55,284 nucleotides of DNA from UBA4615 sp046046245 (GTDB taxonomy: Bacteria > Pseudomonadota > Gammaproteobacteria > Burkholderiales > Burkholderiaceae_E). Location of the stretch: the NCBI GenBank assembly GCA_046046245.1, contig JBJOKE010000081.1:1-55284 (forward strand), read 5' to 3'. Made by a program: the position numbers and the translations under genes. Positions 25,225 to 33,630 of this stretch are shown in pieces (the stretch's first letter is position 1; each line of letters begins with the position of its first letter). The notes below the pieces were generated by a model. That model worked only from the letters and a program-made list of their open reading frames with translations. It was not told the origin of the DNA and searched no databases.

Positions 25225-26194
25225 GCGCGCGCGGGCGCCAAGGGCGACGTCGAGCCGCTCGTCGGCCGCGCTCGTCGGCTCGCTGTGCTACCTGTTCGCC
25301 TCGGTGTTCTGGGGGCTGAACATCCCGCTGACCGCCGAGCTGCTGAAGGGGTTCGATCCGTTCTGGCTGACGCTGTGCCGCTACGTCGTCGCGGCCTCGC
25401 TGCTTGGCACGCTGGTCGCGGCGTCGCTCGGGCCGCGCGCACTGCGCTCGCCGATCGGGCTGCCGCGGGTGATGGTCCTGGGGCTGTGCGTCAGCGCCTT
25501 CCTCGTCTGCTTCACCGTGGGGCTGATGCTGACGCATCCGGTGACCGCGGCCGCGGTGATCGCGGGCTCGCCGGTCTATGTCGCGGCGGTCTCGCGGATC
25601 ATGACCCGCGCGCCCTTCGCGAAGGGCTTCGTGCCGGCCACGGTGCTCACGGTCCTGGGCGCGGGCATCGCGATCGCGGGTCGCTCGGATGCCGGGCTGT
25701 CGCTGAAGGGCGGCGAGGTGCTGATCGTGGGCTCGCTCGCGAGCTGGACGATCTACTCGATCCTGGCACAGCGCTGGTTCGAGGCCCCGGTGCCGCAGCT
25801 GCGGCGCACCTGGCTGAGCTCGGTCGCCGCGATCCCGTGGCTGCTGGCCTTCTGGCTCGTCGCACGCGCCACCGGCGTGGCCGGCGAGCCGAACCTGTCG
25901 CCGGACGCGCGCTCGATCGTCTTCCTGCTCGCCACCGCGATGCTGAGCACCGCGCTGTCGACGGTCGCCTGGAACATCGGCGTCTCGCGGCTGGGCATCG
26001 CGGTGGGCGGGCTCTGGCAGAACACGGTGCCCGTGTTCGCGGTGCTGATCTCGCTGGTCTTCTTCGGCGTGGTGCCCACCGGCGCGCAGGTGCTGGGCGG
26101 CGCGGTGGTGCTCTGCGGCGTGGCGATCATGCAGTGGCACTCGATCCGCGCGGCGCGTGCGGCGGCGCGCGCGGGGTCGGCCGCAGCGCGCTGA
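25211..26194 (+). CDS. EamA/DMT superfamily transporter
   Basis: This 327-residue inner-membrane protein has ten predicted spans in two five-helix EamA repeats. The first runs from LCYLFASVFWGLNIPLTAEL to about residue 155, and the second from GGEVLIVGSLASWTIYSILA to VVLCGVAIMQW. DMT proteins export metabolites such as amino acids or nucleobases. The GTG at 25211 is chosen because it overlaps the methyltransferase stop by 14 bases and directly precedes the first helix; the frame before it is antisense-like. Translational coupling with the methyltransferase is likely. Substrate unknown. Confidence 0.87.
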   Translation: MPTAERARAPRATSSRSSAALVGSLCYLFASVFWGLNIPLTAELLKGFDPFWLTLCRYVVAASLLGTLVAASLGPRALRSPIGLPRVMVLGLCVSAFLVCFTVGLMLTHPVTAAAVIAGSPVYVAAVSRIMTRAPFAKGFVPATVLTVLGAGIAIAGRSDAGLSLKGGEVLIVGSLASWTIYSILAQRWFEAPVPQLRRTWLSSVAAIPWLLAFWLVARATGVAGEPNLSPDARSIVFLLATAMLSTALSTVAWNIGVSRLGIAVGGLWQNTVPVFAVLISLVFFGVVPTGAQVLGGAVVLCGVAIMQWHSIRAARAAARAGSAAAR

Positions 26195-26251
26195 CCGGCG
26201 CGACCGCCGGGCCGCGTCCGCGGCCGGGCCGGGACCGTCGACGCGTCCGCG

Positions 26252-27037
26252 TCAGACGATCTTCACCGACAGGTTCGGCAGCCCGTCGATGTGGCATTCG
26301 ATGGTGTCGCCGCGCACCACCGGACCCACGTTCTCCGGCGTGCCCGAATAGACGATGTCGCCGGGGAACAGCTCGAAGGCCTGCGACAGCCGCGAGATCT
26401 GCTCGGCCACGTTCCAGATCATCTGCTTCAGGTCGGCGTTCTGCTTCGTCTGGCCGTTGACCTTCAGCCAGATGGCGCCTGCCTTGAAGTGGCCGGTCCT
26501 CGTCGCGAGGTGCAGCGGCCCGATCGGCGCCGACCTGTCGAAGCTCTTGCCGATCTCCCAGGGCTTCTTCTCGTCGCCCATCGCGCGCTGCAGGTCGCGG
26601 CGGGTCATGTCGAGGCCGAGCGCGTAGGCGTAGACGCAGTCGAGCGCGCGCTCGAGCGGGATGTCGCGGCCGCCCGAGGACAGCGCCGCGACCAGCTCGA
26701 CCTCGTAGTGGTAGTTCTTCGTGAGCGGCGGATACGGATGGTCCGCGACCGTGCCGGGCGCGACGAACTGGATCGCGTCGGTGGGCTTCTGGAAGAAGAA
26801 CGGCGGCTCGCGCGTCGGGTCGCTGCCCATCTCGCGCGCGTGCGCCGCGTAGTTGCGGCCGATGCAGTAGATGCGACGCACCGGGAACTGCAGGTCGCTG
26901 CCGACGATCGGGATCAGCGTATCGGGCACCTGGAACGGCGTGCGCGGCGCGTTCTGCGCGACGCCGGGCAGCGCGCAGCCGGCCACCGCGCCGGCGAGCG
27001 CGGCGGTGGAGGTGCCGAGGATCGAGCGGCGGTCCAT
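26252..27037 (-). CDS. fumarylacetoacetate hydrolase family protein with lipoprotein-type signal
   Basis: This 261-residue protein has an FAH fold: IYCIGRNYAAHAREM, FFFQKPTDAIQF, the metal-ligand strand HYEVELVAALS, the Asp in YALGLDMTRRDLQ, and GDIVYSGTPENVGPV near the end. Such enzymes hydrolyse C-C bonds or decarboxylate 2-keto acids in catabolism and are cytosolic. Here residues 1-28 are MDRRSILG then a hydrophobic run and AGC at 21, which looks like a Tat-type lipoprotein signal with an AGC lipobox. That predicts a membrane-anchored, exported FAH-family protein. The start has AGGAGA upstream in the leader. It stands alone; the MFS gene is upstream by 117 bases on the same strand. Confidence 0.85.
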   Translation of the reverse strand: MDRRSILGTSTAALAGAVAGCALPGVAQNAPRTPFQVPDTLIPIVGSDLQFPVRRIYCIGRNYAAHAREMGSDPTREPPFFFQKPTDAIQFVAPGTVADHPYPPLTKNYHYEVELVAALSSGGRDIPLERALDCVYAYALGLDMTRRDLQRAMGDEKKPWEIGKSFDRSAPIGPLHLATRTGHFKAGAIWLKVNGQTKQNADLKQMIWNVAEQISRLSQAFELFPGDIVYSGTPENVGPVVRGDTIECHIDGLPNLSVKIV

Positions 27038-27154
27038 CGTGGGGGGTCTCCTTCTCTCCGGGTTCGGGCGTCGTCGGGCGACGCGTGGCGCGCAGGATAC
27101 CGCGCGTCCCAGGGGACGGGCCTGCGCGGCACGGCCGATCGATCCGAGGGCCGG

Positions 27155-28354
27155 TCAGCGCCGCGCGCGCCACGCCGTCGCCGCCGCGCCGGCGCCCGCG
27201 AGCGCCGCACCCGCCAGCAGCGCGTGCGCCGCGCCGATCGCCTGCCCGAGCGCGCCGAGCGCGAGGCTGCCGAGCGGCGTCGAGCCGATGAACATCGCGG
27301 TGTAGATCGCGAGCACGCGGCCGCGCTTGTCGTCGGGCACGCGGACCTGGATCGACACGTTGGTCGAGACCGCCTGCGCGATCGTGCCCAGGCCCACCGC
27401 GACCATGCCGGCGATGGCGACCGGCATCCACGCGGTCGTCGCGAACGCGGCCAGCCCGGCCGCGGCGACCGCGTTGCCGGCCACCGCGATCGACTGGAAA
27501 CCGCCGCGGCCGCGCCGCGCGGCGAGCGTGATCGCCGCCGTCATCGCACCGAAGCCCGCGGCGGACACGAACAGGCCGACATACTCGGGGTGCGTACCGT
27601 GCAGCTCGGCCACCGCGGCCGGCATCAGGTGCACGTACGGCCCGACACCGAAGCCGAGCAGGAATACGCCGGCCACGAGCCGCGCGATCGTCGGGTCGGC
27701 GAACACGAAGCGCCAGCCGTCGGCGTACTGCCGCAGGAACGAGCCGCCGCGTGCCGCGCCCGCGTGCGACTCGTCGGTGCGGATCCGCGACAGCTGGAAC
27801 AGCGTGGCCGACAGGGTCAGCGAGTGCAGCAGGAAACACGCGGCCTCGCCGATCGCGCCGATCAGCAGGCCGCCGACCGCAGGTCCGACGAAACGCGCGG
27901 TGTTGAGCGCCGACGAGTGCAGCGCGACCGCGTTCGGCAGCACCGCGCGGTCGGTGACGAGGTCGGCGAGGAAGGCATTGCGGATCGGGATCTCGCAGGC
28001 GAAGGCCAGCCCGCGGAGCATCGCGATCGCGATCAGCAGCGAGGGCGTGATCCACCCGGCCCAGGTCAGCGCCGCAAGCACCACGCCCAGCACCGCGACC
28101 GTGCCCAGGAGCGCGATCAGCATCCGCCGCCGCGGATACCGGTCCGCGAAGAGGCCGGCCACCGGCGAGACCAGCAGCGCGGGTGCGAGCGATGCGAAGC
28201 CCACGACGCCCAGCACCGCCACCGAGCCGGTCAGCCGGAACGCGAGCCAGGCCACCGCGACGTTGTGCGCGAAGCCGCCGACCAGGGCGATCGCCTGGCC
28301 GGTGAAATAGCGACGGAACTCGGGGTGGGCGAGGGCGGGGAAACGTCCGGGCAT
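27155..28354 (-). CDS. MFS transporter (DHA3/Entner-type exporter family)
   Basis: This 399-residue membrane protein has twelve predicted helices. The N-terminus HPEFRRYFTGQAIALVGGFAHNVAVAW and the FADRYPRRRMLIA motif A after helix 2 match the MFS_3/EntS-like (DHA3) group that exports siderophores, macrolides and other drugs. It ends ALAGAGAAATAWRARR. The next gene on the same strand (FAH) is 117 bases downstream, and the amidase gene upstream is 63 bases away, so an operon with the amidase is possible. Substrate unknown. Confidence 0.88.
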   Translation of the reverse strand: MPGRFPALAHPEFRRYFTGQAIALVGGFAHNVAVAWLAFRLTGSVAVLGVVGFASLAPALLVSPVAGLFADRYPRRRMLIALLGTVAVLGVVLAALTWAGWITPSLLIAIAMLRGLAFACEIPIRNAFLADLVTDRAVLPNAVALHSSALNTARFVGPAVGGLLIGAIGEAACFLLHSLTLSATLFQLSRIRTDESHAGAARGGSFLRQYADGWRFVFADPTIARLVAGVFLLGFGVGPYVHLMPAAVAELHGTHPEYVGLFVSAAGFGAMTAAITLAARRGRGGFQSIAVAGNAVAAAGLAAFATTAWMPVAIAGMVAVGLGTIAQAVSTNVSIQVRVPDDKRGRVLAIYTAMFIGSTPLGSLALGALGQAIGAAHALLAGAALAGAGAAATAWRARR

Positions 28355-28417
28355 CGCGCGGATGATGCCCGGTGCGGGCGGCGCGTGGCGGTCCGCTCGC
28401 CCTCGCGTGGAACCGCG

Positions 28418-29689
28418 TCAGCCGATCGCGGCGTGCAGCCTCGCGGCCAGCGCGACCAGCGCGCGGTCCGTGCCGGCCGGCCCGAGCAGCGACACGCCGA
28501 TCGGCGCGCCCCCGTCGGCGACCGGCCAGGGCATGCTCACCTGCGGCAGGCCGGCGATGCCGGCGATGCAGGTGATCGCCTGCGTGCGCGCGCGGATCGC
28601 GTCGACGGTCGGTGCATCGTCGTCGCGGCGGGGCGCCACCGAGGCGGCCGACGGCAGCACGGCGACGCCGTCGTCGCCGAGCAGCGCGCGCACGCGGGCG
28701 CGGACCGTCGCGAGCACCGCGCACGCGGCCGACGCGTCGGCCTCGGGGATCCGGCGTGCCGCGTCCCAGCGGCCGGCGATCGCGTCGCCGAATCGCGGCC
28801 CGTGCCGCTCGATCCAGCGGCCGTGCACCGACCAGGCCTCGTGGCTGCTGACGGTGACGTAGGCGCGGCGCCAGTCGTCGAGCGTTGCGTCGTCGGCCGT
28901 GGTGCGGACCGCCGCGGCCGGCGCGCCGAGGAGGGTGGCGAGGACCGACTGCGCACGCGCGAGCGGCCCGGCGAACGCGGGCTCGGCGAGCGACCAGGCG
29001 TCGTCCAGCCGCAGCACCCGGCGCGGCGTCCAGCCGGACGCGTGCGGGTCGCGGTCGCCCCCGCCGAGCAGCACGTCGGCCACGCGGCCGAACACCGACG
29101 CGTCGTCCGCCAGCCAGGTCGGCGTGTCGAACGACGGGCACAGCGGCACCAGTCCGTCGACGGACAGTCGCCCGTGGGTCGGCCTGAGCCCCCACAGGCC
29201 ACAGTAGCTCGCCGGCACGCGCGTCGAGCCGCCGGTGTCGGTGCCGAGCGCGACGTCGACCAGACGGGCGGCCACCGCGCTCGCCGACCCGCTGGACGAG
29301 CCGCCGCAGACGCGCTCCGGCGCGCGGGTGTTGATCGGCGTGCCGTAGTGGGCGTTGGCGCCGTGCAGGCTGAACGCCAGCTCGTCGGTCAGCACCTTGC
29401 CGAGCAGCGTCGCGCCCGCCGCCGACAGCGCGGCCACCAGCGGGGCGTCGGCGCGCGCCGGGGCGTGCGTCTCGAGCCACGTCGGGTTGCCGGCGCCGGT
29501 GGGATGCCCCGCGACGTCGAACAGATCCTTCACCGCGACACGCAGGCCATCGAGGGGCCCGCGCGCGCTCCCCGCCCGGACGAACCGGCCGTGCGGGACC
29601 CAGGCGCCGACGGTGTCCTCGACGGGGAAGGCCCGGTCGTCGCGGCGTTCGGGGGGCACGGGCGAGGTCGGGGTGGGCGTGGGCGTCAT
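28418..29689 (-). CDS. amidase (amidase-signature family)
   Basis: This 423-residue enzyme hydrolyses an amide bond using a Ser-cisSer-Lys triad. The Lys lies in RVAVKDLFDVAG (about residue 54), the cis-Ser and nearby Gly/Ser loop in VCGGSSSGSASAVAA, and the nucleophile Ser in GTDTGGSTRVPASYCG. The C-terminal half (TQAITCIAGIAGLPQVSMPW, PIGVSLLGPAGTDRALVALA) is also typical. Length is normal, though shorter than GatA. No gatB or gatC is nearby, so a tRNA amidotransferase role is unlikely. The ATG at 29689 begins a Thr/Pro-rich leader. The preceding 187 bases to the Lrp stop hold nothing I can name. Confidence 0.9.
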   Translation of the reverse strand: MTPTPTPTSPVPPERRDDRAFPVEDTVGAWVPHGRFVRAGSARGPLDGLRVAVKDLFDVAGHPTGAGNPTWLETHAPARADAPLVAALSAAGATLLGKVLTDELAFSLHGANAHYGTPINTRAPERVCGGSSSGSASAVAARLVDVALGTDTGGSTRVPASYCGLWGLRPTHGRLSVDGLVPLCPSFDTPTWLADDASVFGRVADVLLGGGDRDPHASGWTPRRVLRLDDAWSLAEPAFAGPLARAQSVLATLLGAPAAAVRTTADDATLDDWRRAYVTVSSHEAWSVHGRWIERHGPRFGDAIAGRWDAARRIPEADASAACAVLATVRARVRALLGDDGVAVLPSAASVAPRRDDDAPTVDAIRARTQAITCIAGIAGLPQVSMPWPVADGGAPIGVSLLGPAGTDRALVALAARLHAAIG

Positions 29690-29876
29690 GGCTCGGGGCT
29701 GGGAGGCGTCGCGTATCGTACCGGTCAGCGCGTCCCGACGGCGCCGGACGGCATGGGCCGCATCGACGACAGGCTGCGGGCGCCCGGCATCGAGCTGCCG
29801 CTCCCGTGGACCCCGCGCGGCTGCCCGGGACGCGGCCGTCGAGCTCGACCCGGTGGCGGCGCTGCGCGCGGACTCT

Positions 29877-30443
29877 TCAGCGCCCGCGTCGCACGGACGG
29901 GCGCCCCCCCGGCCCCGCGATCGTGCGCGCGGCGGGGGGCGGCGCGGCCGCTGCGGTCGCCGCCCGGCCTGCCGTCGCCGGCCGCGGCAGCGGCAGCGCG
30001 GTCTTGTACCGCACCTGCTTCAGCGTGAAGCTCGAGCGGATCTTCTCGACCCCCGGGATCGGCGACAGCCGCTCGAGGATGAAGCGCTCCAGCGAGCGGA
30101 TGTCCGGCACCACCACCCGCAGCAGGTAGTCGGCATCCCCGGTCATCAGGTAGGCCTCCATCACCTCGTCGTGCGCGGCGATGCGCCGCTCGAACTCGGC
30201 GAGCGTCGCGGTGTTCTGCTCGCGCAGCGAGATCGAGATGAAGACCGACACGCCGAGTCCGAGCGCGTCGGGGTCGACCAGCGCGACGTAGCGCCGGATC
30301 ACGCCCGCGCGCTCCATCGCGCGCACGCGGGCCAGGCAGGGCGAGGGGGACAGGTGGACGCGGCGGGCGAGCTCCACGTTCGACAGCGAGCCGTCTCGCT
30401 GCAGTTCGGAGAGGATCGCCAGGTCGATGGGGTCGAGCGGCAT
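29877..30443 (-). CDS. Lrp/AsnC family transcriptional regulator (MdeR-like)
   Basis: This 188-residue regulator has an N-terminal AsnC-type helix-turn-helix (DPIDLAILSELQRDGSLSNV, RRVHLSPSPCLARVRAMERAG) and a C-terminal RAM/ligand-binding domain (VFISISLREQ, MTGDADYLLRVVVPDI). The normal domain ends near residue 150 (KQVRYKTALPL). A further 38 residues rich in Ala, Pro and Arg follow, as if an old stop was lost. It is divergent from the E1 gene, the same arrangement as mdeR and mdeB in Pseudomonas putida, so control of the E1 gene is likely. A perfect inverted repeat covers its start codon (30441-30480), and no ribosome site is visible. Confidence 0.9.
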   Translation of the reverse strand: MPLDPIDLAILSELQRDGSLSNVELARRVHLSPSPCLARVRAMERAGVIRRYVALVDPDALGLGVSVFISISLREQNTATLAEFERRIAAHDEVMEAYLMTGDADYLLRVVVPDIRSLERFILERLSPIPGVEKIRSSFTLKQVRYKTALPLPRPATAGRAATAAAAPPPAARTIAGPGGRPSVRRGR

Positions 30444-30480
30444 GACGTGCCGTAAAAAGACGTTTCAATGGCACGTCATG
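30441..30480. promoter_or_regulatory. 11-bp perfect inverted repeat over the Lrp start codon
   Basis: Arms CATGACGTGCC (30441-30451) and GGCACGTCATG (30470-30480) are exact complements with an 18-base AT-rich spacer that contains a further GACGT. The left arm includes the Lrp-family ATG (30443-30441). It could be the operator of the regulator. In the leftward transcript it could also fold so that the start codon is paired. Confidence 0.65.
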
Positions 30481-30536
30481 CTGCCATGGTGCGTCGAATC
30501 CGCCAAGCTCGGCATCTTCGACCGCCGGACCCGGCA

Positions 30537-30542
30537 TATGCT
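30537..30542 (+). promoter_or_regulatory. putative -10 element (TATGCT) upstream of E1 gene
   Basis: TATGCT lies 28 bases before the E1 start at 30570 and about 57 bases right of the inverted repeat. A weak TTCGAC-like -35 may lie upstream. Position fits a rightward promoter controlled by the neighbouring Lrp-type regulator. Confidence 0.35.
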
Positions 30543-30569
30543 GTCGGGGTATCCGCGGAGTCGCCCCCG

Positions 30570-33341
30570 ATGAATGCCCCGTTGCGCCCCGACGCCCTGA
30601 GCGCGCTGCACGCCCCCGCCGCCGAGCCGGCGCCGCCCGTCGCCGTCCGTGCGGACACCGATCCGCAGGAGACCGCCGAGTGGATCGAGTCGCTGGCCGC
30701 GGTCATCGAGGTCGCGGGCCCCGATCGCGCGCGCCACCTGCTCGACGCGCTGCGCCGGCATGCGTCGCGGACCGGCCTGCGCTGGCAGCCCGCGCTCGCC
30801 ACGCCGTACGTGAACACCATCCCGGTCGCCGAGCAGCCGCCGTTCCCCGGCGACCTCGAGCTCGAGCGCGAGCTCTCGGGGCTGATGCGCTGGAACGCGC
30901 TCGCGATGGTGGTCCGCGCGAACAAGGCCTTCGGCGAGCTGGGCGGCCACATCGCCTCGTACGCGTCGGCAGCGGACCTCTTCGAGACCGGCTTCAACCA
31001 CTTCTTCCGAGCGCGCACCGACGGCTACCTCGGCGACCTGGTGTATTTCCAGCCTCATTCGGCCCCCGGCGTCTACGCGCGCGCGTTCCTCGAGGGCCGC
31101 CTGCGCGCCGAGGACCTCGCCCACTACCGCCGCGAGCTCGCCGCGCCCGCGGCCGGCGCGCGCGGACTCTCCAGCTACCCGCACCCGTGGCTGATGCCGG
31201 ACTTCTGGCAGTTCCCCACCGGCTCGATGGGCATCGGTCCGATCAGCGCGATCTACCAGGCGCGCTTCATCCGCTACCTCGAGCACCGCGGGCTGGTCGC
31301 GCCGCGCGGCTTCGACGGCTCGCGCGAGCACGCGATGCAGCGCAAGGTCTGGGGCATCTTCGGCGACGGCGAGATGGACGAGCCCGAGTCGATGAGCGCG
31401 CTGACGCTGGCTGCCCGCGAGAAGCTCGACAACCTGGTCTTCGTCGTCAACTGCAACCTGCAGCGGCTCGACGGCCCGGTGCGCGGCAACGGCCGCATCG
31501 TCGACGAGCTCGAGGCGCTGTTCACCGGCGCCGGCTGGAACGTGATCAAGCTCGTCTGGGGCAGCGACTGGGACGGACTCCTCGCACGCGATGTGCACGG
31601 CGCGCTGATCGACGCGTTCGACGGTACCGTCGACGGCCAGTTCCAGACCTACGCGGCGACCGACGGCAAGTTCAACCGCGAGCGCTTCTTCGGACAGAAC
31701 GACGCGCTGCGCGCGCTGTCGCAGGGCATGACCGACGAGCAGATCGACCGTCTCACCCGGGGCGGCCACGACCCGGTGAAGCTCCACGCGGCCTACCACG
31801 CGGCCGCGCGTCACCTCGGGCAACCCACGGTGATCCTCGCCCACACGAAGAAGGGCTTCGGCATGGGCCGCGCCGGCCAGGGCCGGATGACGACGCACCA
31901 GCAGAAGAAGCTCGACCGGGACGCGCTGCTGGAGTTCCGCGACCGGTTCCACCTGCCGCTGTCCGACGACCGGGCCGAGGCCCTCGAGTTCGTGAAGCCC
32001 GCCGACGACGCGCCCGCGATGCGCTACCTGCGCGAGCGGCGGGAGGCGCTCGGCGGCGCGCTGCCGCGCCGCATCGCGGCCTGCGAGTCCGTGCCCGTGC
32101 CCGATCTCGCGCGCTGGGGCGACTTCGCGCTGCACGCCGACGGCAAGGAGATGTCCACCACGATGGCCTTCGTGCGGATGCTGGGCGCGCTGCTCAAGGA
32201 CCCCGCGCTCGGACCGCGGATCGTGCCGATCGTCGCCGACGAGGCGCGGACCTTCGGGATGGCGAACCTCTTCCGGCAGGTCGGCATCTGGTCGTCGGTG
32301 GGTCAGCGCTACGAGCCCGAGGACATCGGCTCGATGCTCTACTACCGCGAGGCGACCGACGGCCAGATCCTCGAGGAGGGCATCACCGAGGCCGGCGCGC
32401 TCGCGTCGTGGACGGCCGCCGCGACCTCGTATTCGGTGCACGGTCTCGCGATGATGCCGTTCTACATCTACTACTCGATGTTCGGCTTCCAGCGGGTGGG
32501 CGACCAGATCTGGGCCGCCGCCGACCAGCGCGCGCGCGGCTTCCTGATCGGCGCGACCGCGGGCCGCACGACGCTGGGCGGCGAGGGCCTGCAGCACCAG
32601 GACGGCAGCTCGCACCTGGTCGCGGCCACCGTGCCGAACTGCCGCGCGTGGGATCCGGCGACCGCGGGCGAGCTGGCGGTGATCGTCGGGCAGGGCATGC
32701 AGGAGATGCTCGTCGAGCAGCGCGACGTCTTCCACTACGTGACGGTGGGCAACGAGAACCTGCCGCAGCCCTCGCTGCCCGAGGGCGTCGAGGCCGACCT
32801 GCTGCGCGGGCTCTACCGCGCGCGTCCGGCGCCCGCGTCGCTGCCGGCGGACGCGCCGCGCGTGACGCTCGTGGGCAGCGGCTCGCTGCTCTTCGAGGCC
32901 TTCGCCGCAGCCGACCTGCTGGCCGTCGAGCACGGCGTCGCCGCCGAGGTCATGAGCGCCACCAGCTGGAGCGAGCTCGCGCGTGACGGGCTCGCCTGCG
33001 AGCGCGCGGCAAGGCTCGACGGGGCGCCGCGCGTGCCGCACGCGACGACGATGCTCGCCGGCTCGGACGCGCCGGTCGTCGCGGTCAGCGACTGGGTGCG
33101 TGCGGTGCCCGAGTCGATCCGCGCGTTCGTGCCGCGCGCCCGGCGCTACGTGGTGCTGGGCACCGACGGCTTCGGGCGCAGCGACACGCGCGCCGAGCTG
33201 CGCGCGTTCTTCGAGGTCGACGCGGCAGCGGTCGTGCATGCGGCGGTGCACGCGCTGCACGCCGAGGGCAGGGCCGACGACGCGTCGCTCGCGAAGGCGA
33301 GGACGCGGCTCGCCGGCGGCGAGGCGCCCTGGACGCGCTGA
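30570..33341 (+). CDS. homodimeric 2-oxoacid dehydrogenase E1 (pyruvate or 2-ketobutyrate dehydrogenase)
   Basis: This 923-residue thiamine-diphosphate enzyme is the AceE type, decarboxylating a 2-oxoacid. The ThDP/magnesium motif is GDGEMDEPES through VVNCNLQRLDGPVRGN (about 268-310). Also visible are the N-terminal NTIPVAEQPPFPGD, the HTKKGFGMGRAGQGRMTTHQ lysine segment and the C-terminal domain VLGTDGFGRSDTR. The ATG at 30570 precedes the family N-terminus after a -10-like box. No E2 or E3 gene is adjacent, so it must use complexes encoded elsewhere. Pairing with a divergent Lrp-family gene matches the P. putida mdeR/mdeB arrangement, where MdeB acts on 2-ketobutyrate from methionine, but no mdeA (methionine gamma-lyase) is present here. 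Pyruvate remains possible. Confidence 0.9.
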   Translation: MNAPLRPDALSALHAPAAEPAPPVAVRADTDPQETAEWIESLAAVIEVAGPDRARHLLDALRRHASRTGLRWQPALATPYVNTIPVAEQPPFPGDLELERELSGLMRWNALAMVVRANKAFGELGGHIASYASAADLFETGFNHFFRARTDGYLGDLVYFQPHSAPGVYARAFLEGRLRAEDLAHYRRELAAPAAGARGLSSYPHPWLMPDFWQFPTGSMGIGPISAIYQARFIRYLEHRGLVAPRGFDGSREHAMQRKVWGIFGDGEMDEPESMSALTLAAREKLDNLVFVVNCNLQRLDGPVRGNGRIVDELEALFTGAGWNVIKLVWGSDWDGLLARDVHGALIDAFDGTVDGQFQTYAATDGKFNRERFFGQNDALRALSQGMTDEQIDRLTRGGHDPVKLHAAYHAAARHLGQPTVILAHTKKGFGMGRAGQGRMTTHQQKKLDRDALLEFRDRFHLPLSDDRAEALEFVKPADDAPAMRYLRERREALGGALPRRIAACESVPVPDLARWGDFALHADGKEMSTTMAFVRMLGALLKDPALGPRIVPIVADEARTFGMANLFRQVGIWSSVGQRYEPEDIGSMLYYREATDGQILEEGITEAGALASWTAAATSYSVHGLAMMPFYIYYSMFGFQRVGDQIWAAADQRARGFLIGATAGRTTLGGEGLQHQDGSSHLVAATVPNCRAWDPATAGELAVIVGQGMQEMLVEQRDVFHYVTVGNENLPQPSLPEGVEADLLRGLYRARPAPASLPADAPRVTLVGSGSLLFEAFAAADLLAVEHGVAAEVMSATSWSELARDGLACERAARLDGAPRVPHATTMLAGSDAPVVAVSDWVRAVPESIRAFVPRARRYVVLGTDGFGRSDTRAELRAFFEVDAAAVVHAAVHALHAEGRADDASLAKARTRLAGGEAPWTR

Positions 33342-33442
33342 TCCGGTCGCGACGATGCCGGCCGGGCCCATGACCCGGCGCGAGGCGAGGGTATGCGGTG
33401 ATCGGGCATGATCGGACCCTTTCCGCTGTCCCGGCCCTCGCC

Positions 33443-33535
33443 ATGTCCGCCCTTCGCGCCTACCTCGACCGTCAGTTCGCACGCATCTTCGCCCTGCTCG
33501 AGAAGACCACGCTGGATCGTCGGCGCGAGCGCTGA
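33443..33535 (+). CDS. possible 30-residue amphipathic small protein
   Basis: An ATG at 33443 opens a frame reading MSALRAYLDRQFARIFALLE and ending in KTTLDRRRER, 30 residues. Codon use is like the neighbours, and the sequence would form one amphipathic helix with a basic tail. A CATGAT box (33407-33412) lies about 30 bases upstream, similar in place to other -10 boxes here; no strong ribosome site is seen. The gap 33342-33769 otherwise holds only a toxin-gene remnant. It could be a chance frame. Confidence 0.3.
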   Translation: MSALRAYLDRQFARIFALLEKTTLDRRRER

Positions 33536-33630
33536 ACCGGCGCGCCGGTTCGGCCGGCGCCGGCTGCGGTGCATCCGGGCGTGCGTCGGAGGCGCTGCGG
33601 CCTCGATCAAGGCAGGGCCCTCTGCCCCAG

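Noticed and set aside
30441..30480. Inverted repeat as a Rho-independent terminator
   Set aside because: It lies at a divergent 5' region and overlaps a start codon, with an 18-base spacer and no downstream T-run; a regulatory role fits better.
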